A DNA stretch of 64,000 nt, from the NCBI RefSeq assembly GCF_916858675.1, contig NZ_CAKASM010000002.1, forward strand, positions 186,001 through 250,000. The letters run 5' to 3'. The notes beneath the pieces are model-generated. The model was not told where the DNA came from and did not search any database. It saw only the letters and a list, made by a program, of their open reading frames with translations. Positions 43,843-52,150 of this stretch are shown piece by piece. Position numbers and translations under genes: made by a program. Numbering within the stretch: position 1 is the stretch's first letter; every line of letters begins with the position of its first letter. The DNA comes from Sphingomonas sp. Leaf21. Its GTDB lineage: Bacteria; Pseudomonadota; Alphaproteobacteria; Sphingomonadales; Sphingomonadaceae.

Positions 43843-45366
43843 ATGACGACCCTGATCCGCGATACCGACCTGATCGAGAGCGTGGCCGACGCGCTCCAGT
43901 TCATCAGCTACTACCACCCGATGGATTATATCCGCGCGCTCGGCAAAGCCTATGAGGCGGAGAAGAGCCCGGCGGCCAAGGACGCCATCGCGCAGATCCT
44001 GACCAACAGCCGGATGTGTGCCGAGGGGCATCGCCCGATATGCCAGGACACCGGCATCGTCACCGTCTTCGTCAAATGGGGCCAGGATTGCCGTCTGTCG
44101 GGCGACCGGTCGCTTCAGCAAGTGGTCGATGAAGGTGTGCGCCGGGCGTATCTGCACCCCGAAAACAAGCTCCGCGCCTCGATCCTGGCCGATCCGGCCT
44201 TCACCCGCCGCAACACCAAGGACAACACGCCCTCGGTCCTGCATGTCGAGATGGTGCCGGGCAACACGGTCACGGTCGATGTCGCGGCCAAGGGCGGCGG
44301 ATCGGAGAACAAGTCCAAGTTCAAGATGATGAACCCGTCCGACTCGATCGTCGACTGGGTGCTGGAGATGGTGCCGCAAATGGGTGCCGGCTGGTGCCCG
44401 CCGGGGATGCTGGGCATCGGCATCGGCGGCACGGCCGAAAAGGCGGTCCTGCTCGCCAAGGAATCGCTGATGGGCGCGATCGACATGGGGCAGCTCAAGG
44501 AACGCGGGCCGCGCAACGATATCGAGGCGTTGCGCATCGAGCTGTTCGACAAGGTCAATGCGCTCGGCATCGGCGCGCAGGGGCTGGGCGGGCTGTCCAC
44601 CATCCTCGACGTCAAGATCCTCGACTGGCCGACGCACGCCGCGTCCAAGCCGGTCGCGATGATCCCCAATTGCGCCGCGACCCGCCATGCGCATTTCACG
44701 CTGGACGGCTCGGGACCGGTCTATCTGGAAGCGCCCAAGCTGGAGGAATGGCCCAAGGTCGACTGGAAGCCGGACCTGCAGGCGGCCAAGCGCGTCGACC
44801 TTAACACGCTGACGCCGGACGAGGTGAAGAGCTGGAAGCATGGCGACCGGCTGCTCCTCAACGGCAAGATGCTCACCGGGCGTGATGCCGCGCACAAGCG
44901 GATCAAGGACATGCTCGATCGTGGCGAGGACCTGCCCGTCGAGTTCAAGGGCCGGGTGATCTATTATGTCGGACCCGTGGACCCGGTCGGCGAGGAAGTG
45001 GTCGGCCCGGCTGGCCCCACCACCGCGACGCGCATGGACAAGTTCACCCGCATGATGCTCGACCAGGGCCTGCTGGCGATGGTCGGCAAGGCGGAACGCG
45101 GACCGGCAGCGACCGATGCGATCCGCGAATACCGGTCCGCCTATCTGATGGCGGTCGGCGGCGCGGCCTATCTCGTCGCGCGCGCGATCAAGGGATCGAA
45201 GGTCGTCGGCTTCGAGGATCTGGGCATGGAGGCGATCTACGAGTTCGACGTGGAGAACTTCCCCGTCACCGTCGCGGTCGATTCCGAGGGCCAGAACGTC
45301 CACACGCTGGCCCCGCTGGTGTGGCGCGAGAAGATCGCGAAGGAAGGGCTGCTGACCCCGGCGTGA
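43843..45366 (+). CDS. Fumarate hydratase, class I (4Fe-4S)
   Basis: Interconverts fumarate and malate in the TCA cycle. A 507-residue class I (FumA/FumB-like) enzyme. The N-terminal alpha part has RMCAEGHRPICQDTGIVTVFVKWG, with the first cluster cysteine, and MIPNCAATRHAHF gives another; the beta part has GRVIYYVGPVDPVGEEVVGPAGPTTATRMDKF. The start at 43843 (MTTLIRDTDLIESV) follows AAAAGGCGG. It is divergent from the c-di-GMP gene and monocistronic. Confidence 0.95.
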   Translation: MTTLIRDTDLIESVADALQFISYYHPMDYIRALGKAYEAEKSPAAKDAIAQILTNSRMCAEGHRPICQDTGIVTVFVKWGQDCRLSGDRSLQQVVDEGVRRAYLHPENKLRASILADPAFTRRNTKDNTPSVLHVEMVPGNTVTVDVAAKGGGSENKSKFKMMNPSDSIVDWVLEMVPQMGAGWCPPGMLGIGIGGTAEKAVLLAKESLMGAIDMGQLKERGPRNDIEALRIELFDKVNALGIGAQGLGGLSTILDVKILDWPTHAASKPVAMIPNCAATRHAHFTLDGSGPVYLEAPKLEEWPKVDWKPDLQAAKRVDLNTLTPDEVKSWKHGDRLLLNGKMLTGRDAAHKRIKDMLDRGEDLPVEFKGRVIYYVGPVDPVGEEVVGPAGPTTATRMDKFTRMMLDQGLLAMVGKAERGPAATDAIREYRSAYLMAVGGAAYLVARAIKGSKVVGFEDLGMEAIYEFDVENFPVTVAVDSEGQNVHTLAPLVWREKIAKEGLLTPA

Positions 45367-45394
45367 TGACGGCGCAGTAACGCGCGCGAGGGGG

Positions 45395-45554
45395 GCGGCC
45401 CCTCCACCACCGGGCTATCGCCCGGCGGTCCCCCTCCCCAAGCCGAGCTTGGGGAGGATTCGGGATGTTCCGCGTCGTTCGACCTTTCCCAATCCTCCCC
45501 ATCTTCGATGGGGAGGGGGACCATGCTTAGCATGGTGGAGGGGCGGGCAACGCC
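45395..45554. repeat. Inverted pair of family B repeats
   Basis: A left copy in reverse orientation (GCCCCTCCACCACC ... GGTCCCCCTCCCC ... GGGGAGGA) and a right copy in forward orientation from 45492 (TCCTCCCC ... GGGGAGGGGGACCATGC ... GCATGGTGGAGGGGCGGGC). The right copy is almost identical to the left copy at 46967. Located between convergent genes. Confidence 0.78.
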
Positions 45555-45572
45555 ACGAGGCTTGCTCCTCCC

Positions 45573-45595
45573 CCTTTCGCTCAGGCTGAACGGGG
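45573..45595. repeat. Short dispersed repeat, family E
   Basis: TCGCTCAGGCTGAACGGGGG and neighbours, the inverted relative of 12362-12390. Confidence 0.5.
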
Positions 45596-45612
45596 GACCG
45601 AGGCAGGCGGCA

Positions 45613-46116
45613 TCACTCGTCCTCCCGGTCCCACCGCACGGTCCAGCTGGCATGGGCGGTGGGCATGGTCGAGACGATCGTCATGAGCAGAAACCCGGTC
45701 GCGGTCAGGACCTCCGACATTCGCGGCATCGTCCATCCGGCGAAATTGGCCCATGCCCCCAGCAGGATCAGGCCGAGCGGTACGGTCACCGAAACGACGG
45801 CATAGGTGAAGGCGATGGCGCGGGCCCGCGTCGCCACGTCCCATTCATCGACCCGCTCCGTACTGCCGACCGGCTTGAGCGGTCCGAAGATCCGCATGAA
45901 GTTTCCCGCGGAGAAGCCGACGATCAGAATGACATAGCCCAGAAGCGCCTGTCGCGGCGACGCCAGCACCAGCGCAAAGCCAATCGCCGCCAGTCCCAGC
46001 GCGAGGGTGGCGGGGCCACGCAGCGGGCGACGTCGCGGTCGACCCTCGGCAAAGGCGGGAACACCCGTCCAGCGCACCATGGCGTCGAGGCGTTCGAAAA
46101 ATCTCTGGTTCGTCAC
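45613..46116 (-). CDS. Four-segment membrane protein, unknown (2)
   Basis: A 167-residue inner-membrane protein with four predicted helices. Its start is a GTG that overlaps the upstream stop in GTGA, so it is translationally coupled to its neighbour. The middle R-A-x-A-I-A-F-x-Y-x-V segment resembles R-A-T-A-L-A-F-A-T-Y-I-V of that neighbour, so the two are probably paralogues. The soluble N-terminus starts TNQRFFERLDAMVRWTG. Function not recognised. Confidence 0.7.
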   Translation of the reverse strand: MTNQRFFERLDAMVRWTGVPAFAEGRPRRRPLRGPATLALGLAAIGFALVLASPRQALLGYVILIVGFSAGNFMRIFGPLKPVGSTERVDEWDVATRARAIAFTYAVVSVTVPLGLILLGAWANFAGWTMPRMSEVLTATGFLLMTIVSTMPTAHASWTVRWDREDE

Positions 46117-46598
46117 AGCGGTTCGTCCTCCGCATCGGGCATCGGAATCATGAATTCGGCGAAGGTCGCCGGCAGCGAAACGCCCGTAGCCACCAGCGCC
46201 GTGATCCACCCGACCCACTCCATCGGCCGGGTCGGTATCGGCCAACCTGTCTCCGGCGAAACCGCCAGCATACCAAACAGCAGTGCGGTCAGTACGATGT
46301 AAGTGGCGAAAGCCAGTGCGGTGGCGCGCAGCAGCGCGGTCTGTTCGAACTCGTCATAGGCGGCGAGCCCCCGCCTGGTCACCCAGTCGCCGCGGCCAAA
46401 AGGCGATATCGACAGGAAATAGGCGGGAAGCAGCATGACGGCGAAGGGTGGGTGATCGCCTCGCATCAGCAATCCGCTCGCCAACGCGACCACGGTCGAT
46501 CCCGCCAGCCCCCACCGCACCCGATAACGCCGCCGCCGCTGCCTCAGGCTGGCGGCGTGCCATTTGCGAGCGTCATATCCGTCGCGATAGCCGGTCAT
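46113..46598 (-). CDS. Four-segment membrane protein, unknown (1)
   Basis: A 161-residue inner-membrane protein with a basic N-terminus (ARKWHAASLRQRRRRYRVRW) and four predicted helices. GGGAGG lies 7 bases before the ATG at 46598; longer forms are not supported. It lies 55 bases downstream of an XRE regulator and overlaps the next membrane protein by 4 bases, giving a three-gene unit. Function not recognised. Confidence 0.72.
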   Translation of the reverse strand: MTGYRDGYDARKWHAASLRQRRRRYRVRWGLAGSTVVALASGLLMRGDHPPFAVMLLPAYFLSISPFGRGDWVTRRGLAAYDEFEQTALLRATALAFATYIVLTALLFGMLAVSPETGWPIPTRPMEWVGWITALVATGVSLPATFAEFMIPMPDAEDEPL

Positions 46599-46653
46599 GC
46601 GATATCCTCCCACGCGAGAAAGGGGATGGCGGTTTGGAAGGCGTATCGTCCCA

Positions 46654-46890
46654 TCACGCGTCTCCATCCCGGCGCAGTGCGTCGGTGAGCGAGGGGAAGG
46701 GGGACAGGGAAAAGACCAGCTCGACCGGCGCATCGAAATAGGCGGCGATCTTCAGGCCCAGTTCCAGGCTGGGCTTATAGTCGCCGCGTTCGAGATAGCC
46801 GATCGTCTGCGGGTTGACGCCGACCGCCTCCGCGAGCTCGCGCCGGGATATGGCGCGGTCGTTGCGGAACAGGGCGATGCGGTTGTGCAT
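46654..46890 (-). CDS. XRE-family helix-turn-helix regulator
   Basis: A 78-residue DNA-binding protein of the short Cro/C1 (YozG/SdpR-neighbour) type: RNDRAISRRELAEAVGVNPQTIGYLERGDYKPSLELGLKIAAYF, a complete five-helix HTH. Short regulators of this type are usually encoded with the membrane proteins they control. A TATAGGT-like stretch covers the start (ATAGGTAACC), so autoregulation is plausible. Confidence 0.9.
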   Translation of the reverse strand: MHNRIALFRNDRAISRRELAEAVGVNPQTIGYLERGDYKPSLELGLKIAAYFDAPVELVFSLSPFPSLTDALRRDGDA

Positions 46891-46966
46891 ATAGGTAACC
46901 TATATGCCCTGTTGTGTTTACACAACGATTCGTTTCGATGATGAACGATACCGATCCTAAATCACA

Positions 46967-47104
46967 TCCTCCCCATCGCCCGATGGGGAGGGGGACCATG
47001 CGAAGCATGGTGGAGGGGCGGGCAACGCCAGAGAGGACACCGGCCCCTCCACCACCAGGCAGCCGCCCGGCGGTCCCCCTTCCCCAAGGCGAGCTTGGGG
47101 AGGA
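46967..47104. repeat. Inverted pair of family B repeats
   Basis: A forward copy at about 46967-47028 and a reverse copy to 47104, the opposite order to the pair at 45395. The forward copy shares nearly all bases with 45492-45554, including GGGGACCATGC...GCATGGTGGAGGGGCGGGCAACGCCA in broken segments. It fills the gap between the XRE gene's promoter region and the acyl-CoA ligase stop. Confidence 0.78.
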
Positions 47105-47111
47105 ACGGGGA

Positions 47112-48902
47112 TCAGTTCTTGTAGAGCGCGTCCAGCCGTTCGCCATACACCTCGCGCAGCACGTGGCGGCGGATCTTCAGCGAGGGGGTGAGCTGCTCGT
47201 TCTCGATCGCGAAGGGCTCGTCGGCGATGATGAAGCGGCGGATGCGTTCGGTGACCGACAGGTCGCGATTGACCCGGTCGATCGCCGCCGAGATGGCGCC
47301 CCGGAAATCGAGATCGTCGTCCAGCGCGGCGCGGTTGCAGCCGGTGCCCGACTTCGCGCACCATTCGGCGGTCCATTCCGCGTCGGGTACGATCAGCGCG
47401 ACCATATAGGGCCGCCGGTCGCCGGCGATCATCGCCTGACCGATCTCGGGCTGGAGGGTCAGCATCCCCTCGACCTTCTGGGGGGCGACATTCTCGCCCT
47501 TGTCGTTGATGATCAGGTCCTTCTTGCGGTCGGTGATGCGAAGCCGCCCCGCCGCGTCGAACTCGCCGATATCGCCGGTATGGAGCCAGCCATCCTTGAG
47601 CACCCGGTCGGTCTCGACCGGGTTGCGCCAATAGCCGTGCATGACCAGCTCGCCGCGCACCAATATCTCGCCATCCTCGGCGATCCGAACCTCGGTATCC
47701 GCCAGCGGCGGGCCGACCGTCTCCATCCGCACGCCCGCCTTGGGACGGTTGCAGGCGATGACGGGCGCGGCCTCGGTCTGGCCATAGCCCTGCAACAGGG
47801 TGAGGCCGATCGAGTGGAAGAACAGTCCGATCTCGGGATTGAGCGGCGCGCCGCCCGACACCATCGCCTTCAACCGGCCGCCGAACTTCTGGGAGATCTT
47901 GGGCTTGAACAGCGTGTTGACCGCCAGTTGCGCGGGAAAGTCGATCAGTCGGCGCCTGCCGTCATAGCTCCGTGCACCCAGCGCCAGCGCCTGGTCGAGC
48001 AGGCGCGCGCCAAGCCCGCCCTTCTTCTCGATCGCCTTGGCGATGCGGGTATGCAGCACCTCGAACAGCCGGGGCACGACGAACATGATCGTCGGGCGCA
48101 CCTCCTCGATATTGGCGGCGAGCTTGTCGAGCCCCTCGGCATAATAGATCTGCCCGCCCAGCGAGATGGGGAAATGCTGACCCCCGGTATGTTCATAGGC
48201 GTGGGAGAGGGGGAGGAAGGACAGGAACACCTCGTCCCCCCAGCCGAAATCCTCGGCGATGACGGCGCTGCACCCGGCGCAATTGTGCAGGATCGCGCCG
48301 TGATGCTGCATCACCCCGCGCGGCGCGCCGCCGGTGCCCGAGGTGTAGATGATGCAGGCCAGGTCCTCGCGGGTGAAGTCGGCCGCCGCCGCGACCGTCT
48401 CCGGCGCGGTCGGATGTTCGGCGATCATCGCGTCATATTGGCGGCATTCGATCTGCGACGGGCCCAGGCGGAGCGGTTCGAACCCGATCACCGTCTGGAC
48501 ATGGTTGGAACGCAGCGCCGCGGGCATCAGCGTCGTCGCCAGCTTCTGGGTCGAGACGATGATCGCGCGCGCGCCCGAATTCTCGATGATATGGGTGTGA
48601 TCGCGCTCGGTATTGGTCGTGTAGGTCGGCACGGTGACGCATCCCGCCGCCATGATCGCCAGGTCGGCGATGCACCATTCGGGGCGGTTCTCCGACACCA
48701 GCATCACCCGGTCGCCACGTTGCAGCCCGGCGGCCTTCAGCCCCGTCGACAGGCTGGCGACCCGTCGTGCCGTCTCCGCCCAGCTGATCGCGTGCCAGGT
48801 GCCGCCCTGCTTGCGCCAGAGGAACGGCGCGTCGCCCTTCTCGGCGGCGCGCGCGAAGAACATGGTCACGAGATTGGGGAAATATTCGAGCGTTCGCATC
48901 AT
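47112..48902 (-). CDS. Long-chain fatty-acid-CoA ligase (AMP-forming)
   Basis: A 596-residue ANL-superfamily enzyme. The P-loop is IIYTSGTGGAPRGVMQHHG (variant of the usual TSGTTGxPKG) near residue 185; A5 is YGQTEAAP, A7 is GWLHTGDIGEF, and DRKKDLI plus the GENVAPQKVE hinge follow. This is the long-chain (FadD15/FAA-like) type. It activates fatty acids for degradation or lipid synthesis. It follows ggt with a 59-base gap holding a hairpin. Two ATGs (48902, 48899) are both preceded by GGGAGAGG. Confidence 0.9.
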   Translation of the reverse strand: MMRTLEYFPNLVTMFFARAAEKGDAPFLWRKQGGTWHAISWAETARRVASLSTGLKAAGLQRGDRVMLVSENRPEWCIADLAIMAAGCVTVPTYTTNTERDHTHIIENSGARAIIVSTQKLATTLMPAALRSNHVQTVIGFEPLRLGPSQIECRQYDAMIAEHPTAPETVAAAADFTREDLACIIYTSGTGGAPRGVMQHHGAILHNCAGCSAVIAEDFGWGDEVFLSFLPLSHAYEHTGGQHFPISLGGQIYYAEGLDKLAANIEEVRPTIMFVVPRLFEVLHTRIAKAIEKKGGLGARLLDQALALGARSYDGRRRLIDFPAQLAVNTLFKPKISQKFGGRLKAMVSGGAPLNPEIGLFFHSIGLTLLQGYGQTEAAPVIACNRPKAGVRMETVGPPLADTEVRIAEDGEILVRGELVMHGYWRNPVETDRVLKDGWLHTGDIGEFDAAGRLRITDRKKDLIINDKGENVAPQKVEGMLTLQPEIGQAMIAGDRRPYMVALIVPDAEWTAEWCAKSGTGCNRAALDDDLDFRGAISAAIDRVNRDLSVTERIRRFIIADEPFAIENEQLTPSLKIRRHVLREVYGERLDALYKN

Positions 48903-48915
48903 GCCTCTCCCACCG

Positions 48916-48950
48916 GCCCGTATCGCGCGAACTGGAACGCGCGACCGGGC
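48916..48950. terminator. Hairpin between ggt and the acyl-CoA ligase
   Basis: GCCCG (48916-48920) pairs with CGGGC (48946-48950), and CGCGCG (48924-48929) with CGCGCG (48938-48943). A strong two-step stem but without a U-tract in the direction of transcription, so it may be a processing or partial-termination site. Confidence 0.45.
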
Positions 48951-48961
48951 TCTTTGTTTGC

Positions 48962-50749
48962 CTATTCCGCCGGGCGGTTCGGCTTGTCGCCGACGCGCCG
49001 GATGGCCGCCGTCCGGCCATTGATATCGATGGCCGTGCCCTCGCTGCGCGGATCGGCGGCACCGACCCAGCGACCCGCGACCCGCTCGATCGCATTGGCC
49101 TTCAACCCCAGCGGCGCGACCACGACCGTCTCGCCCAGCGCGCGCAGGCCGGGAGCCAGCGCCTCCAGCGAGGTGCCCTGTTCGACCGTCGCGACCTTGT
49201 ACGGCGCGAAGAGCAATCCTTGCGCGATCGCGTCCTGCGCGCTCATCTTCCAGTCGATCACGCCGATGATCGCCTTGGCGACCTGCGCGATGATGGTCGA
49301 TCCGCCCGCCGCGCCGATCGCCAGCCGGACCCGACCGTCGGGGCCATAGACGATGGTCGGCGCCATCGAGCTGCGCGGGCGCTTGCCGCCCTCGACCCGG
49401 TTGGCGACGAGATCGCCGTCCTTGACCGGCACGATGTCGAAGTCGGTCAGTTCGTTGTTGAGCATCGTCCCGTCGACCGACAGGCCCGAGCCGAACGACC
49501 CCTCGACCGTCGTCGTGACCTCTGCGACGTTGCCCGCGCTGTCCACGGCGACGAGATCGGTGGTGCCGGGCACCTCGCTGACCGGCGCGCGGACGCGTGG
49601 CGGCGCGCCCGGAGGTGTGCCGGGCGCGACCGAGGGCATGGTGCGATCGGGCGAGATCAGCGCCGAGCGGCTGGCGATATAAGCGGGGTCGAACAGCCCC
49701 TTGAGCGGTACGCGGACATAATCGGGGTCGCCCAGATACATGTCGCGATCGGCGTAGGCGAGGCGCGACGCCTCGGCGAAGAGATGCCATGCCTGCGCCG
49801 AATCCTTGCCCAGCCCGGCCATGTCGAAGCGTTCGACGAGCTTCAGGATCGACAACATGGTCGAGCCGCCACCGGAGGACGGCGCCATGCTGCACACCTT
49901 GTAACCGCGATAGCTGGCGCACAGCGGCGCGCGGGGCTTGGCGGCATAGGAAGCGAGGTCGCCGGTCGTCATCTTCGACGGATTGCGCGCGGCGGTGTCG
50001 ACGGTGGTCACCAGCTTCTGTGCCTGCGCACCGAGATAGAAATGATCGGGGCCCAGCCTGGCGATCCGCTCCAGCAGCGCCGCCTGCTCCGGGTTGCGGA
50101 TCGTGCTGCCCAGCGGCAGCACCTGTCCGTCGGGGCCGGTCAGCCGCGCACGCGTCGCGGCATCGACATGGCCGCCATAGCGGGTCAGCGCGGTCTGGAG
50201 GCGCGGGGTCAGCGCGAAGCCGTCGCGCGCCAGCCGGATCGCGGGCTGGAACAGCCGCGCCCAGGGCAGCGTGCCGCCCTTCGCATGGGCCAGTGCCATA
50301 CCGCGCAACGCGCCGGGCACGCCGACGCTGCGGCCGCCGGGCACCGCCGCGGAATGGCTCAGCGGACGGCCGTCGGGGCCATAGAACCAGTCGGGCGTCG
50401 CCGCCATCGGTGCGGTTTCACGCGCGTCGATGCTGTCGGTCCGGCCTGTCCCCGCGTCGTGGCGCACCCAATAGCTGCCGCCGCCGATGCCGGAGCTTTG
50501 CGGCTCCACCACGTTCAGCGCCAGCATCGTCGCGATGGCGGCGTCGGTCGCACTTCCCCCGGCGCGCAGGATCTCCACGCCTGCCGCGGCGGCACGCGGA
50601 TCGGCGGCGCTGACCATGCCGGTGGCGGGTGTTTTGGCGGGGTTTTCGGCGCGGCTTCCGGCGGGGGTCCTGGCGGCAGGCTGGCGCGCCTCGACAGGCG
50701 CGGCGAGCGGCAGCGTGATCGCTGCGACGGACAGGAGCCAGTGCTTCAT
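48962..50749 (-). CDS. ggt: Gamma-glutamyltransferase
   Basis: A 595-residue Ntn hydrolase precursor that cleaves glutathione and other gamma-glutamyl compounds in the periplasm. A signal peptide covers residues 1-21; GGNATDAA-like GGSATDAAIA and SSGIGGGSYWVRHD lie in the large subunit. Self-cleavage is expected before the nucleophile T396 in PGTTDLVAVD, and the small subunit shows NNELTDFD and GAAGGSTI. E. coli has TTHYSVVD; here the His is Asp, a non-standard residue next to the nucleophile. A CTAGGG hexamer ends 8 bases before the ATG and no Shine-Dalgarno is clear. Confidence 0.92.
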   Translation of the reverse strand: MKHWLLSVAAITLPLAAPVEARQPAARTPAGSRAENPAKTPATGMVSAADPRAAAAGVEILRAGGSATDAAIATMLALNVVEPQSSGIGGGSYWVRHDAGTGRTDSIDARETAPMAATPDWFYGPDGRPLSHSAAVPGGRSVGVPGALRGMALAHAKGGTLPWARLFQPAIRLARDGFALTPRLQTALTRYGGHVDAATRARLTGPDGQVLPLGSTIRNPEQAALLERIARLGPDHFYLGAQAQKLVTTVDTAARNPSKMTTGDLASYAAKPRAPLCASYRGYKVCSMAPSSGGGSTMLSILKLVERFDMAGLGKDSAQAWHLFAEASRLAYADRDMYLGDPDYVRVPLKGLFDPAYIASRSALISPDRTMPSVAPGTPPGAPPRVRAPVSEVPGTTDLVAVDSAGNVAEVTTTVEGSFGSGLSVDGTMLNNELTDFDIVPVKDGDLVANRVEGGKRPRSSMAPTIVYGPDGRVRLAIGAAGGSTIIAQVAKAIIGVIDWKMSAQDAIAQGLLFAPYKVATVEQGTSLEALAPGLRALGETVVVAPLGLKANAIERVAGRWVGAADPRSEGTAIDINGRTAAIRRVGDKPNRPAE

Positions 50750-50795
50750 GCCGCCGACCCTAGCGGCAGGCAGGCCCCCGCGCCAACCCGGAACG

Positions 50796-51824
50796 TCAGG
50801 CGCCCACCGCCTCCGCCACGCTCGCGAACCCGTCGCGCGCGAGCAGCGAGTCGAGATCGGCCAGGATGCGCGCGGCGAGGCCGGGCCCTTCATAGACCAG
50901 CGCGGAATAGAGCTGGACCAGGCTCGCGCCGCTGCGGATGCGGGCATAGGCCTCCGCGCCCGAATCGATTCCGCCCGCCGCGATCAGCGTCATCGCACCG
51001 CCGGTCGCCTTGCGGAAATCGGCGAGCCTTGCGGCGGCGAGCGGCGCCAGCGGGCGGCCCGACAGTCCGCCCGTCTCGGCGGCGTTCGAACTCTTCACGC
51101 CGGGACGGGTGACGGTGGTGTTGCCGATGATGATCGCGTCCATCCGGTTGTCGATCGCGGCGCGTGCGATCTCGTCGATCTGTGCGGGCTCGAGATCGGG
51201 TGCGACCTTCAGGAACAGCGGCACCGACCCCGCCGCCTCGCGCGATGTGGTCAGCAGTTCGGCGAGGGCGGGGCCATGCTGCAGATCGCGCAAGCCGGGC
51301 GTATTGGGGCTGGAGATGTTGATCGTGACATAGTCGGCGGTCGGCGCGGCGCGGGTCACGCCGTGGCGATAGTCCGCGATGCGATCGTCCGCATCCTTGT
51401 TCGCGCCGACATTGATGCCCAGCACGCCCTTGCGCTTCGCCGCCCCGGCCCGCGCCAGCCCCGCGTCCAGCCCGGCATTGTTGAAGCCGTAGCGGTTGAC
51501 CACGCCCTTGTCCTCGACCAGCCGGAAGAGCCGGGGTTTGGGATTGCCGGGCTGGGGCCTGGGGGTCAGCGTGCCGATCTCGACCATGCCGAAGCCCAGG
51601 CCGAAAAAGCCGTCGATCGCCTCGCCATTCTTGTCGACCCCCGCTGCCAGCCCCAGCGGATTGGCGAAATCGATCCCCGCCACGCGCGTCGCCAGCCTGG
51701 CAAAGCGCGCCGGATCGGCCCCCAGCGGCGCCCCCAGCGCTCCCCAGCGCGACAGCATCGCCACCGTCAGGCCATGGGCACGTTCGGCATCGAGGGCGAA
51801 GAGGAGCGGGTGATACAGGGCCAT
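50796..51824 (-). CDS. pyrD: Dihydroorotate dehydrogenase (quinone), class 2
   Basis: A 342-residue membrane-associated flavoenzyme that oxidises dihydroorotate to orotate in pyrimidine synthesis. The N-terminal amphipathic helix (YHPLLFALDAERAHGL) marks class 2. FMN- and substrate-site segments are NPLGLAAGVDKNGEAI, NRYGFNNAGLD, ITINISSPNTPGLRDLQ (class 2 uses the Ser) and IAAGGIDSG. Read toward ggt, 46 bases away. Confidence 0.95.
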   Translation of the reverse strand: MALYHPLLFALDAERAHGLTVAMLSRWGALGAPLGADPARFARLATRVAGIDFANPLGLAAGVDKNGEAIDGFFGLGFGMVEIGTLTPRPQPGNPKPRLFRLVEDKGVVNRYGFNNAGLDAGLARAGAAKRKGVLGINVGANKDADDRIADYRHGVTRAAPTADYVTINISSPNTPGLRDLQHGPALAELLTTSREAAGSVPLFLKVAPDLEPAQIDEIARAAIDNRMDAIIIGNTTVTRPGVKSSNAAETGGLSGRPLAPLAAARLADFRKATGGAMTLIAAGGIDSGAEAYARIRSGASLVQLYSALVYEGPGLAARILADLDSLLARDGFASVAEAVGA

Positions 51825-51892
51825 GGCGGCGGCGGTAGCGGATTGACGGGGCAGGGGGAAGGTGCGTGACCTGGCGATACTGCGCCCTTCTC

Positions 51893-52062
51893 GCTCCCGC
51901 GCCTGCGGGACGGTGCCCCTTCTTACGCCCCTCCCGCAGGCGGGAGGGTGTCCCTTCTTGCTCCCCTCCCGCAGGCGGGAGGGGTTGGGGGAGGGCAGGG
52001 TGTCTCACCGAGACCATCGCCCGTGGCCTTCCCTCCCCCATCCCTCCCGCTTGCGGGAGGGG
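51893..52062. repeat. Composite palindromic array, family A
   Basis: At least four CCCTCCCGC-NN-GCGGGAGG palindromes, two in a tandem repeat with CCCTTCTT linkers, flank GTCTCACCGAGAC (52001-52013) and the linker GGGGTTGGGGGAGGGC. The same order of modules occurs at 30703-30914. Between pyrD and the catalase-family gene, in a 326-base gap that otherwise holds only the promoter at 52099. Confidence 0.78.
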
Positions 52063-52098
52063 CGTGCCCGGACCGAAGGGCGTGCGCCTACGCAGGAA

Positions 52099-52123
52099 GG
52101 AACGCTATGACATAACATGGGTT
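52099..52123 (+). promoter_or_regulatory. EcfG-like promoter upstream of catalase-family gene
   Basis: GGAAC (52099-52103), a 16-base spacer, then GGTT (52120-52123), a one-base departure from the GGAAC-N16/17-CGTT consensus. The start codon follows 27 bases later. Catalase-like genes are typical general-stress targets, which supports the call. Confidence 0.55.
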
Positions 52124-52150
52124 TGTGGAGGCCTATAGGGAGAGCCCCCG

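Noticed and set aside
43747..45303. N-terminal extension of the c-di-GMP protein into the fumarase gene
   Set aside because: The added 500 residues are an antisense shadow of fumarase; the first real ATGs are at 43746 and 43704, followed by membrane segments.
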